From Stenotrophomonas nitritireducens (GTDB lineage: Bacteria > Pseudomonadota > Gammaproteobacteria > Xanthomonadales > Xanthomonadaceae): a stretch of DNA of 64,000 nt. The stretch lies in assembly GCF_001700965.1 (NCBI RefSeq), contig NZ_CP016756.1, positions 3,214,501 to 3,278,500 on the forward strand, read 5' to 3'. The notes under the pieces are model-generated. The model was not told where the DNA came from, did not search any database, and saw only the letters and a program-made list of their open reading frames with translations. Positions 53,900 through 61,909 of this stretch are shown here, piece after piece. The position numbers and the translations under genes were made by a program. Each line of letters begins with the position of its first letter. Within the stretch, counting starts at the first letter, position 1.

Positions 53900-54834
53900 G
53901 CGAACTCGTTGGCAGGAGTGGAAGGGGATTGCAGCCCGGCAGCGGTCATCAGCCGGCGCCGGGTCATCGGGCCGAAGCGCAGCGCCTCGCACAGCCCGCC
54001 GAGCATGTCGCCGTCGCCGCTGTTGCGCAGGAAGCCGCCGGCGGCATTGTGCAGTGGCGCGTTCAAGGCCACGGTGGTGAGCTGGCGGAATAGCAACGCC
54101 TGTTCGCGCTGCTCGCGCAGCCGCACCGCAAGGGTGGCTGCGCCGCGCAGGCGCAGGAAGGGCACCTCGTCGATGCGTTCGAGCAGGGCGTCCATCGTGC
54201 CGAAATGCGCCAGCAGCACCGCCGCCGACTTGGCGCCAATGCCGGAAACGCCGGGAATGTTGTCCACCGCATCGCCGCTCAAGGCCAGATAGTCGGCCAC
54301 CTGATGGGCGTGCACACCTTGCCGCGCTTTGACGCCGTCGGCACCCCAGCGCTGGTTGCGCGCGTAGTCCCACTGCTCGTCATGTTCCAGCAGCAGTTGC
54401 GACAGATCCTTGTCGGCCGAGACGATGACGCCGCGCAGGCGGCCGCGGCTGGCATGCAGGGCACTGCCGATCAGGTCGTCGGCTTCATAGTCGCGGTCGG
54501 CCAGCACTTCCAGGCCCAGGGCGGCGCATAGCGCCTTGCAGTGGGCGAACTGGCGGCGCAGTGCCTCCGGGGCCGGATCGCGGTTGGCCTTGTAGGCCGG
54601 GTAAATCGCGTGCCGGAAGCAGCTGTCCAGCGCCTCGTCGAAGGCCACGGCGATGTGCTGGGGACGTTCGCGTTCAAGCAGGTCCAGCAGGAAGCGGGCA
54701 AAACCGTGAACTGCGTTTACCGGCCACCCCTGCGCATCCTGGAATTCATCCGGAATCGAGTGCCAGGCGCGGAACACGTACAGACTGGCATCGATCAGAT
54801 ACAGCGGCTGCAACGGGGCGCTGCCGGCACTCAC
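53896..54834 (-). CDS. 5'-3' exonuclease / flap endonuclease (Xni-like)
   Basis: FEN-family nuclease of 312 residues, related to the 5' nuclease domain of DNA polymerase I and to ExoIX. The N-terminal metal site is LYLIDASLYVFRAWHSIPDE, followed by HIAVAFDEALDSCFRHAIYP, ADRDYEADDLIGSA and VIVSADKDLSQLL; the helix-three-turn-helix DNA clamp is NIPGVSGIGAKSAAVLLAHF. All acidic clusters are present, so it should be active. The GTG start at 54834 overlaps the nitroreductase stop (GTGA) and gives the expected N-terminus. Confidence 0.9.
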   Translation of the reverse strand: MSAGSAPLQPLYLIDASLYVFRAWHSIPDEFQDAQGWPVNAVHGFARFLLDLLERERPQHIAVAFDEALDSCFRHAIYPAYKANRDPAPEALRRQFAHCKALCAALGLEVLADRDYEADDLIGSALHASRGRLRGVIVSADKDLSQLLLEHDEQWDYARNQRWGADGVKARQGVHAHQVADYLALSGDAVDNIPGVSGIGAKSAAVLLAHFGTMDALLERIDEVPFLRLRGAATLAVRLREQREQALLFRQLTTVALNAPLHNAAGGFLRNSGDGDMLGGLCEALRFGPMTRRRLMTAAGLQSPSTPANEFA

Positions 54835-55406
54835 GGCTGCCAGTCCTGCAGCAGGCTGGCCGGGTCGGGCCGGTCGCGGTCGGGGACGGCAATCTTGGGC
54901 GTGCCGATATGGATGAAGCCGACGATCCGTTCGTTGTCCGCCAGGCCCAGGTGACGGGCGACTTCCGGGTCGGTGGCCATCCATGCGGTCAGCCATTGCG
55001 CACCAAAACCACAGCCCTGGGCGGCCTGCAGCAGTGCGAAACAGACGCAGCCGGCGGTGAACAGCTGTTCCTGGGCCGGCACTTTGGGGTTGTCCTGCAG
55101 CCGCGCGATCACGGTGATGATCAGCGGCGCATTGGAAAAGCGCTGGCGGTCCTTCTCTACCGCCGCTTCGGACGCATTGGGGTCGCGCTGGCGGCTGCGC
55201 TGGGCCAGAAACTCGCCCAGCGCGTGACGCGCCTGGCCCTGCAGGCGTAGAAAGCGGAACGGCACCAGCTTGCCGTGATCGGGCACGCGCACGGCCGATT
55301 GCAGCATGCGCAGCTGGGTGGCGGGGTCCGGTGCGGGCTCGCCCAATTGCAGGGAGGGCACCGAATGGCGCTGGTCCAGCGCTTGCAGGAAGCAGTTGTC
55401 GGACAT
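54831..55406 (-). CDS. Nitroreductase family protein
   Basis: FMN-dependent oxidoreductase of 191 residues similar to YdjA. Family features are DQRHSVPSLQLGEPAPD at the start, RVPDHGKLVPFRFLRLQG, LQAAQGCGFGAQWLTAWMAT and IVGFIHIGTPK near the end. The Cys pair GCVCFALLQA is worth noting but not a known motif. It leads a four-gene operon with the exonuclease, NUDIX hydrolase and amidohydrolase, whose genes overlap by 4, 4 and 20 bases. Physiological substrate unknown. Confidence 0.88.
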   Translation of the reverse strand: MSDNCFLQALDQRHSVPSLQLGEPAPDPATQLRMLQSAVRVPDHGKLVPFRFLRLQGQARHALGEFLAQRSRQRDPNASEAAVEKDRQRFSNAPLIITVIARLQDNPKVPAQEQLFTAGCVCFALLQAAQGCGFGAQWLTAWMATDPEVARHLGLADNERIVGFIHIGTPKIAVPDRDRPDPASLLQDWQP

Positions 55407-55717
55407 GGTTCACAGGGAGCTGAGGCGGCCACTGATTATAGACGCCGCCCATGTACCGGCCGTTTAGCGCGGGCCCGGGTCAGTTTTGTGCGCTGTGTTG
55501 GCTGCCATCCACGAGGTATGGGTCGCTAATAATCGCCGACACGCTTAGCATTGCTGGAATTGCGGGAAGAAATCATGAGGTAGGAAGTGCGGACTGCATC
55601 ACTGACCCTGTTCATCTTCTCCGCCTACCATGCGCGTGCGGTTTCGGGGGCCGTGTCTGCATTTCCTAATTCGTTTATCAGAAGATCAGCGCCTGTAAGG
55701 GTGTGGAGCCTTTGCGC
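55407..55717. other. Intergenic region between nitroreductase and DUF1631 genes
   Basis: This 311-base divergent interval has no GTAG repeat or open frame that looks coding. TAATAAT (55527-55533) is a fair -10 for rightward transcription but lacks a good -35 at 17 bases. It is noticeably less GC-rich than the genes, as expected of promoters. Confidence 0.5.
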
Positions 55718-58018
55718 ATGATGTCCAATCCGCATCCCGCCGGTCAGCCCGGTCGTAACCAGAATCTGCTCGGCATGGCCCGCGAGGCCTCCTTGCCGGT
55801 GCTTTCGCAGGCCTTTGCCAAGGTGCTGGCGGGGTTTGATGATGTGCTGTTCGACCGGGCGGAAACCGCCGGTTCCTCCCAATTGGCCTTCCTTGACGGC
55901 ATGCGTGAGCTGCGCCGTCGCCGCGATGAGATCTCGCGCCGGTTTGACGCTCACCTGCAGCAGGCCTGGGCCGCGCTGGACGCGGGCACCCCGCAGTCGG
56001 CTGAAGCGGTGCTGGCCGGGCAGAACGAGGGCGGCCTGAGCCTGGTGCCCGAACACATTCTGGAATCGCGGCTGGCGGTGCGCAATTTTGCGACCGTGCT
56101 GCTGCGTGACTGGAAGCAGGTGCTGCTGCGCATCGATCACCGCTTGGCCTGGGTGGCCGGGGTGGCGGCACTGGATGCCGATACCAACCCGATCGGCCCA
56201 GAGCACATCGGTGTGGCCGTGCACGAGGCGTTCTATACCTGTGACCTGACCGCTGAAGTGCGGCTGGTGCTGTTCAAACTTTGCGAGCGCGAGTTCGCCG
56301 CCGGCGTGGGCAAGCTGTACGAAGCGGTGGACGCACGCCTGGCCCAGGCCGGCGCCGCGCCCGAGATCGCCACGCCGCGCCGGCCCACGCCGCAGCGCGC
56401 ACCTGCCGAGCAGATGGCCCAGGCCGCGCAGGAAGAAGAAGGTTTCGATGCGGGCCATGCGCCGATGTGGGCGCGGCGCTTCTCCGAGCGTTGGACGCAG
56501 CAACGCGGCAGCATCGCCGGCCACGAGGCCGCACAGGCCGCCGCCGGGTTCGAAGCCGAACAGGCCTATGGCAATCCACAGAACATGGTGCTCGAGGCGC
56601 TGCACGAGCTGCTGGCGCAAAGCCGGCAGACCCGCGAAGGGGCGTCCGCGCCGGATGCGGCGCAGACCGGCGCAGGCCTGCACCGTTCCTTGAACCAGCG
56701 CGAGATGATGTCGGTGCTGTCGCTGCTGCAGGCTACGCCCAGCGCAACCCTGCGCGCGGCGGTGGGCGAGGATGGCGAATCGCTGGCGCAGCGCCTGAAG
56801 AGTGAAGTGTTGTCCGGTGCCACGCGGCTTGGGGTTGACCCCGAGCAGGCGCGCCTGGACCCGCAGGACGAAGACGCGATCGACCTGGTCGGCATGCTGT
56901 TTGACGTGATGCTCGACGAGCGCGATCTGGAAGGCCGTTCGCGCGAGCTGATCGGCCGCCTGGTGGTGCCCTTCGTCAAGGTCGCCATGCTCGACCGCCG
57001 CATGTTCGTGCAGAAGACCCACCCGGCGCGCAAGCTGCTCAACTCGCTGGCCGAGGCCTGCGAAGGCAATGCCGGTGAAAGCCAGGCCGAGCGCGCGCTG
57101 ATGGGCAAGGTCGAGGAAATCATTGAAAGGTTGACCGCCGAGTTCAACGAGAACCTGGCGATCTTCCTCACCCTGGAGGAAGAGTTCCGCGACTTCCTGG
57201 CCCAGCACCGCCGCCGCATCGAAATCACCGAGCGCCGTGCGGCCGAAACCCAGCGTGGCCAGGAAAAGCTGGAAGTCGCCCGCAACCGCGCCAGCGCCGA
57301 GCTGGACAAGCGCGTTGCCGGTGTGGCCCTGCCCAAGGCCATCGAAGACTTCCTGCGCCAGCCCTGGAACCACCACCTCACGCTCACCCTGCTGCGCGAA
57401 GGCGATGACGGAGAAGGTGTGACCGAGGCCCTGAAGCTGGCCGACGACGTGCTGGAAGAAGTAGCCGAGGCGCGCCGCCATATCGTCGGCAAGCTGTGGT
57501 TGCAGTCCAGCCAGCCGGGCCTGCGCAAGGTGTTTGCCAGCGTTGGCCTGCATGGCGAAGGCGGCACCACTGCCATTGACGCGCTGCACGACACCCTGCA
57601 GTCCATCGCCGAGCTGCGTCCCGAGCTTGAGCGTGCATTGCCCGAGTTGCCGCAGATTGCCCTGCCCACACCGCCCGCACCGGAAACCCCCGCCATCGAA
57701 TTCGGCAGTGCGACCAAGGCCGAAGATTTCGATGACGGTGATGCCGAGCGCTTCCGCAGGATGGAAATTGGCACCTGGCTGGACTTCATCGACAAGGACG
57801 GCAAGATGCAGGCCGGCAAGCTGTCCTGGGTGAGCCCGATTTCCTCGCGCCTGCTGTTCGTCAACCGACGCGGCATCCGTTTCTGCGTGGCCTCGCCGGA
57901 GGAACTGGCAGTGATGGTGCGGCTGGAACGCCTGCGTCCGCACGTGGACGACGGCGCCTTCGACAGCGCCATGCAGGGCGTGATCGACCGCCTCGAGCCG
58001 CAGGGCGTTGCCCACTGA
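55718..58018 (+). CDS. DUF1631 protein with PilZ-like C-terminal segment
   Basis: Cytosolic protein of about 766 residues, mainly helical, of the DUF1631 family (sometimes misnamed thymidine phosphorylase). The family core is visible as MLFDVMLDERDLEGRSRELI, RLVVPFVKVAMLDRRMFVQK and HPARKLLNSLAEACEGN. Residues about 680-735 read GTWLDFIDKDGKMQAGKLSW followed by SRLLFVNRRGIRF, a beta-rich PilZ-like pattern; I do not see the full RxxxR and DxSxxG c-di-GMP motif. The start may be either of two adjacent ATGs (55718, 55721). It is monocistronic; pntA follows. Confidence 0.82.
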   Translation: MMSNPHPAGQPGRNQNLLGMAREASLPVLSQAFAKVLAGFDDVLFDRAETAGSSQLAFLDGMRELRRRRDEISRRFDAHLQQAWAALDAGTPQSAEAVLAGQNEGGLSLVPEHILESRLAVRNFATVLLRDWKQVLLRIDHRLAWVAGVAALDADTNPIGPEHIGVAVHEAFYTCDLTAEVRLVLFKLCEREFAAGVGKLYEAVDARLAQAGAAPEIATPRRPTPQRAPAEQMAQAAQEEEGFDAGHAPMWARRFSERWTQQRGSIAGHEAAQAAAGFEAEQAYGNPQNMVLEALHELLAQSRQTREGASAPDAAQTGAGLHRSLNQREMMSVLSLLQATPSATLRAAVGEDGESLAQRLKSEVLSGATRLGVDPEQARLDPQDEDAIDLVGMLFDVMLDERDLEGRSRELIGRLVVPFVKVAMLDRRMFVQKTHPARKLLNSLAEACEGNAGESQAERALMGKVEEIIERLTAEFNENLAIFLTLEEEFRDFLAQHRRRIEITERRAAETQRGQEKLEVARNRASAELDKRVAGVALPKAIEDFLRQPWNHHLTLTLLREGDDGEGVTEALKLADDVLEEVAEARRHIVGKLWLQSSQPGLRKVFASVGLHGEGGTTAIDALHDTLQSIAELRPELERALPELPQIALPTPPAPETPAIEFGSATKAEDFDDGDAERFRRMEIGTWLDFIDKDGKMQAGKLSWVSPISSRLLFVNRRGIRFCVASPEELAVMVRLERLRPHVDDGAFDSAMQGVIDRLEPQGVAH

Positions 58019-58105
58019 TTGCCGCCAGGCAGGCAAGGGCCTGCCGCAGCGGCCACCGGCTTTGCTACGATCCGACGGTTCATCCGTTGCGCATCGAGGA
58101 CTGGA

Positions 58106-59209
58106 ATGGCCGTTGATGTCTGGGTATTGAAGGAAACTGCCGAGGGCGAGCGGCGCGTTGCCGCCACGCCGGAAACAGTCAAGAAACTGGTGTCGGCCGG
58201 CGCGCAGGTACACCTGCAGGCTGGCGCAGGGACGGCCGCTGGCTTCCCCGATCAGGCCTATGTGGATGCAGGGGCACAGCTGGGTGATGCGCTGGAAAGC
58301 GCGGACCTGCTGCTGTGCGTGCAGGCGCCATCGTTACCGACCATCGGCCGGCTCAAGGCCGGCGCGGTACTGGTCGGCGGCGTGCAGCCCGAAGCCGATC
58401 CCGCGCGCGCGGCGGGCTTGCAGGCGCGGCAGCTGCAGACATTCCCGTTGGAACGATTGCCGCGCACCACCCGCGCGCAGGCGATGGACGTGCTCAGTTC
58501 ACAGGCTGGCATGGCCGGCTACAAGGCGACCTTGATCGCCGCCCAGCTGGCCCCGCGCTTCTTTCCAATGCTGACCACCGCTGCCGGCACCATCCGCCCG
58601 TCGAAGGTGTTGATTGTCGGTGCCGGCGTTGCCGGCCTTCAGGCGGTGGCCACCGCCAAGCGCCTGGGCGCAGCGGTGGAAGGCTTCGATGTGCGTCCGG
58701 AAACCCGCGAACAGATCGAATCGCTGGGCGGCAAGTTCCTGGACCTGGGCGTCAGCGCAGCCGGCGAAGGCGGCTATGCCCGGCAGCTGACCGAGGAAGA
58801 GCGTGCCGAGCAGCAGCGACGTCTGGCCGAGCATCTGAAGGGTGTGGATGTCGTCATCTGCACCGCAGCTGTGCCGGGACGGCCGGCACCGAAGATCGTT
58901 ACCGCGGCGATGGTGGCGGGCATGCGCCCGGGCAGCGTGATCGTCGACCTGGCCGCCGAAACCGGCGGCAACTGCGAAGCCACCCAGCCGGGGCAGACCA
59001 TCGAGGTAGGCGGCGTGACGGTTGCCGGCCCACTGAATCTGGCCAGCATGGGCGCGGTACACGCCAGTGAGATGTTCGCGCGTAATGTGTACAACTTCGT
59101 TGCGTTGTTCCTGAAGGACGGCAGGCTGACGTTTGACTGGAATGACGAACTGCTGGCCAAGACCGTGTGGCCGCAACGCCCTGCGGGCGGTGAGATTCCG
59201 CCGGTGTGA
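58106..59209 (+). CDS. pntAA: NAD(P) transhydrogenase alpha subunit, part 1
   Basis: Soluble NAD(H)-binding domain (domain I) of the proton-translocating transhydrogenase, 367 residues. Motifs are WVLKETAEGERRVAATPETV, SSQAGMAGYKATLIAAQLAP, the dinucleotide fold VLIVGAGVAGLQAVATAKRL and AVPGRPAPKIVTAAMV. It corresponds to about residues 1-380 of E. coli PntA; the membrane part is a separate gene, as in Rhodospirillum. Here that second part lies 1.9 kb away, with three minus-strand genes in between. ATG 58106 is chosen over an upstream in-frame extension. Confidence 0.93.
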   Translation: MAVDVWVLKETAEGERRVAATPETVKKLVSAGAQVHLQAGAGTAAGFPDQAYVDAGAQLGDALESADLLLCVQAPSLPTIGRLKAGAVLVGGVQPEADPARAAGLQARQLQTFPLERLPRTTRAQAMDVLSSQAGMAGYKATLIAAQLAPRFFPMLTTAAGTIRPSKVLIVGAGVAGLQAVATAKRLGAAVEGFDVRPETREQIESLGGKFLDLGVSAAGEGGYARQLTEEERAEQQRRLAEHLKGVDVVICTAAVPGRPAPKIVTAAMVAGMRPGSVIVDLAAETGGNCEATQPGQTIEVGGVTVAGPLNLASMGAVHASEMFARNVYNFVALFLKDGRLTFDWNDELLAKTVWPQRPAGGEIPPV

Positions 59210-59214
59210 GCGGT

Positions 59215-59640
59215 CAAGCTGGAGCGGGGCCGTGCTCCGCTGAAGCTTTCCTGCTGGACCTTGTGGGAGCGGCGTAAGCCGCGAAGCGGATGGCCCATCG
59301 GGATGCGGCCATGTCCGCAACTTCATTGAGCTCAGCTTCGCGGCTTATGCCGCTCCCACAAAGATGTTGGCATTGCTGGGCAAGCCGTTGTCGAGCATGG
59401 CTTGGCACTACATGCGCGGCACCACGCTCCCTCCCTTTGGCCGTAGGCCAAGGGGAGGGTTTGGGGAGGGGTTGGTTTTTAGGCCGTTCAATTGTCGCCA
59501 GCTTCGCGGCTGACGCCGCTCCTACAACGGCGCTGGCGTTGCTGGGCAAGCCTCTGCCGAGCATGGCTCGGCACTACATTCGCTATTCGCCTGCGCGGCG
59601 CATCGCCCCTCCCTTTGGCCGAAGGCCAAGGGGAGGGTTG
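59215..59640. repeat. Mixed cluster of GTAG and CTCCCTTTGGC palindromes
   Basis: The 436-base interval after pntAA holds no gene but several elements: GGAGCGGCGTAAGCCGCGAA (59267-59286) opposed to GCTTCGCGGCTTATGCCGCT (59335-59354), a second GCTTCGCGGCTGACGCCGCT near 59502, GCCGAGCATGGCTCGGCACT near 59557, and two CTCCCTTTGGCC-GGCCAAGGGGAG hairpins near 59430-59458 and 59606-59638. It marks the boundary where the pnt locus is interrupted. Confidence 0.8.
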
Positions 59641-59645
59641 GGTTG

Positions 59646-60077
59646 TCAGTGCGGGGAGCGTGGCGCCGGTGGGTTGGCTTCCACCCATTGCCGGCGCTGT
59701 TCCGGGCTCATCTTGTTCCACTGCTCGCGCAGCTGCTGGCGCTGGTCCTTGTCCATGCCGCGCATCTTGTCGAACAAGGCCTGCGCGTCGCGGCGCTGGC
59801 CGGGCGACATGTTTTCGAAACGGTGCATGCCGCGACGCGCCTGTTCGCGTTGTTCCGGGGTCATCTGCTGCCAGCTGCGGGCGTGGTCATAGCTGCGCTG
59901 TCGGCGCTCGGGCGATGCATTCCAGCGATCGCGCAGCGGCGCGATCAGGGTTTCGCGCTGGGCCGGGGTGAGCTGGTCCCATTCGGGCAGCTGTTGCTGG
60001 GCGGCGGCCGGGGCACTGGCGCAGATCAACAACAGCGGCAGCAACAGGCCAGAGAGTGTGGTCTTCATCAGCTTCAT
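59646..60077 (-). CDS. DUF3106 exported protein
   Basis: Exported protein of 143 residues, signal peptide ending near AAAQ. The mature part is a string of short Trp/Pro repeats: WDQLTPAQRETLIAPLRDRW, WQQMTPEQREQARRGMHRF and WNKMSPEQRRQWVEANPP, the DUF3106 signature and reminiscent of Spy/CpxP-type helical chaperones. The start overlaps the upstream membrane protein by four bases (ATGA); a second ATG three codons in is possible. It is the last gene of an ECF-sigma operon and may sense or buffer envelope stress; that is inferred. Confidence 0.82.
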   Translation of the reverse strand: MKLMKTTLSGLLLPLLLICASAPAAAQQQLPEWDQLTPAQRETLIAPLRDRWNASPERRQRSYDHARSWQQMTPEQREQARRGMHRFENMSPGQRRDAQALFDKMRGMDKDQRQQLREQWNKMSPEQRRQWVEANPPAPRSPH

Positions 60078-60424
60078 TCCATCGCCAGATTGTCGGAGCC
60101 CAGCCACAGGTAAAGCTCGGGGCTTTCCTCCAGCAGCAGGGTGTCATCGCCTTCAACGCCGTTTTGGCTGGCAATCACGGGCGCAGCCGGTGGCGTGTGG
60201 GTGTTGAACTGCAGTGCCACGGGTACGGCAAGCAGCACCGAGCACGCGGTGGCCAGCCACCAGCGATGACGGCGCCACAGCGAAGGCGTCGCTGCCGTGC
60301 CGGCCTGCTGGCGTGCCTGCCGCAGCCGCGCCAACGTGGCGGGCGACAGCGCTGCGTTGGCGTGCTCCTGCAGCTGCCGGGCGCTGTGATCGAAATCTTG
60401 GTGGGTATCGGGCATGCGGTTCAC
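60074..60424 (-). CDS. Membrane protein between ECF sigma and DUF3106 genes, probable anti-sigma role
   Basis: Protein of 116 residues with one membrane helix (about 54-71, WWLATACSVLLAVPVALQF). The cytoplasmic N-terminus is helical and charged (HQDFDHSARQLQEHANAALS, LARLRQARQQAG), and a periplasmic tail follows. It has no clear zinc-finger anti-sigma motif, but its place behind the ECF sigma factor, overlapping it by four bases, and its topology suggest it restrains the sigma factor. It is not recognised by sequence alone. Confidence 0.7.
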   Translation of the reverse strand: MNRMPDTHQDFDHSARQLQEHANAALSPATLARLRQARQQAGTAATPSLWRRHRWWLATACSVLLAVPVALQFNTHTPPAAPVIASQNGVEGDDTLLLEESPELYLWLGSDNLAME

Positions 60425-60972
60425 CGCGTGGCCTCCAGTTGTTTCTGCAATGCGTCGCGCGCGCGCGACAGGTGGGTTTTTACCGAGCCTTCCGAACAGC
60501 CCATGGCCTTGGCGGTGGTGGCCACATCCAACTCCTGCAGCACGCGCAGGCTGAATGCCTCGCGCTGGCGGGCAGGCAACTGGCGCAGTGCCCTTACCAG
60601 CTGGGCATAATCATGCTGCTGTTCATGGGTCTGTGCCGGGCCCGGGGTTTCGTCGGCCCAGTCGATGGCACTGTCCTGGTCATGATCTTCCTGGGGGGCC
60701 CAGAACTTCAGCCGGAAGCTGCGGCGCCGCTGCAGGTCGATGATGCGCCGGCGCAGGATGCTCCAGAACAGCGGCGTCCATTCCTCCGCGGGCCGCTCGC
60801 GGTAGCCCAGCATCCGCTCCATGGCGTCCTGGACCGCGTCCAGGGCGTCATCGCGCTGGCGCAGGCCGGCCTCGGCGAAACGAAACGCACGCGGGCCGAT
60901 GCCGGCCAGAAAGGCGTCCAGCGAGGCAGGTACAGCAGCAGGCGGCATCAGGGGTGGGCTGGTCACCAGCAC
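60421..60972 (-). CDS. ECF-type RNA polymerase sigma factor
   Basis: Sigma-70 family factor of 183 residues. Region 2 is AVQDAMERMLGYRER to TPLFWSILRRRIIDLQRRRS, and region 4 has LRQLPARQREAFSLRVLQEL and MGCSEGSVKTHLSRARDALQ. No region 3 is present, so it is an ECF sigma. A start eight codons in (60948) is also possible. It leads the operon with the membrane protein and DUF3106 gene, running antisense to the flanking transhydrogenase genes. Confidence 0.9.
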   Translation of the reverse strand: MLVTSPPLMPPAAVPASLDAFLAGIGPRAFRFAEAGLRQRDDALDAVQDAMERMLGYRERPAEEWTPLFWSILRRRIIDLQRRRSFRLKFWAPQEDHDQDSAIDWADETPGPAQTHEQQHDYAQLVRALRQLPARQREAFSLRVLQELDVATTAKAMGCSEGSVKTHLSRARDALQKQLEATR

Positions 60973-61112
60973 AGGGTAGCGTCCCGGTCGTAGCGTGTCT
61001 GGGAGTGATAACGCACGGGCGCCGGATCGGTTGACAACGCAACGGTCGCGCCGGCTTCTGCCACATGGTTATGATGCCGGACAGGCGCATCCAGCCTCGG
61101 AGAGACCAAGCA

Positions 61113-61415
61113 ATGAGCGACGGGTTCGTAGCGTTGTACATCTTCATGCTGGCAGCGATTGCCGGCCATGTGATCATTTCGCGGGTGCCGGTGATCCTGC
61201 ACACGCCCTTGATGTCCGGTTCCAACTTCATTCACGGCATCGTGCTGATCGGCGCGATGGTGGTACTCGGCCACGCCGACACCACGCTGGAGAAGATCAT
61301 CGGCTTCATCGCGGTGGCACTGGGCGCCGGCAATGCGGCCGGTGGTTACGTGGTGACCGAGCGCATGCTGGACATGTTCAAAAGCTCGAAGAAGCCTGAA
61401 GGGAAGGGCAAGTGA
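61113..61415 (+). CDS. pntAB: NAD(P) transhydrogenase alpha subunit, part 2
   Basis: Membrane part of the transhydrogenase alpha subunit, 100 residues with three helices: FVALYIFMLAAIAGHVIISR, FIHGIVLIGAMVVLGHAD and IIGFIAVALGAGNAAGGYVV. It matches the C-terminal domain II of E. coli PntA. The ATG at 61113 gives the usual MSDGFVALYIF start. Its stop overlaps the next gene by three bases (GTGA). The soluble part lies 1.9 kb upstream. Confidence 0.92.
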   Translation: MSDGFVALYIFMLAAIAGHVIISRVPVILHTPLMSGSNFIHGIVLIGAMVVLGHADTTLEKIIGFIAVALGAGNAAGGYVVTERMLDMFKSSKKPEGKGK

Positions 61416-61909
61416 GTGCTTCCCCGGCGGCTGCAGGCGGCGCCTCGACAGATGCCCGGCAGTTCTTCCAGTGGCTCAGCTATCTGCAGTACCCGGCCTT
61501 GCTGGTGGCCTTCGCCTATGCGGCGCGGCCCTTGTTCACCGGCATGGAGGGCATGCTCGACGCCTACAACAATGCCTTGCTGTACGCCGGCGTGGGCGTG
61601 GGCATGTCCTCGCTGCAGGATCCGGCCAAAACCCAGAACAAGATGTCGAAGAAGGTTTGGCAGGACCCGCGTAAGGGCCGGTTGCTGCTGTGGCTGATCA
61701 GCGCGCAGGCGCTGCTGCCGATCGTGCTGGGGCTGGTAGGCGCGGCGTTGGCAACGAATACCGCGCTGTCGCAGTTGGCATTGGGTCTGGTGGCATTTGG
61801 CCTGGGCATGATCGGTCTGTTGAAAACCGCCATCGAAATGCGCGAACACCATCGTCTCGACAAGCAGTCTCCTCGCCCCATCGACACGGCTCTGGAGGCC
61901 GGTGCATGA
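61412..61909 (+). CDS. Unrecognised membrane protein within the pnt operon
   Basis: Protein of 165 residues with about four hydrophobic helices, including QYPALLVAFAYAARPLF, YNNALLYAGVGVGMSSL, LLLWLISAQALLPIVLGLVG and LGLVAFGLGMIGLLKTAI. A positively charged loop, TQNKMSKKVWQDPRKGRLLL, lies in the middle. It starts with GTG overlapping pntAB and its stop overlaps pntB, so it is made together with the transhydrogenase. I do not know a family for it. An assembly or regulatory subunit is one inference. Confidence 0.75.
   Translation: MSASPAAAGGASTDARQFFQWLSYLQYPALLVAFAYAARPLFTGMEGMLDAYNNALLYAGVGVGMSSLQDPAKTQNKMSKKVWQDPRKGRLLLWLISAQALLPIVLGLVGAALATNTALSQLALGLVAFGLGMIGLLKTAIEMREHHRLDKQSPRPIDTALEAGA

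Noticed and set aside
55625..58213. Very long open frame on the minus strand opposite the DUF1631 gene
   Set aside because: High-GC codon bias leaves antisense frames open; its translation has no domain and is Arg/Gln/His-rich.
58106..61415. Broken pntA (pseudogene or frameshift)
   Set aside because: Both parts are complete, match the natural two-polypeptide alpha subunit and have their own start sites.
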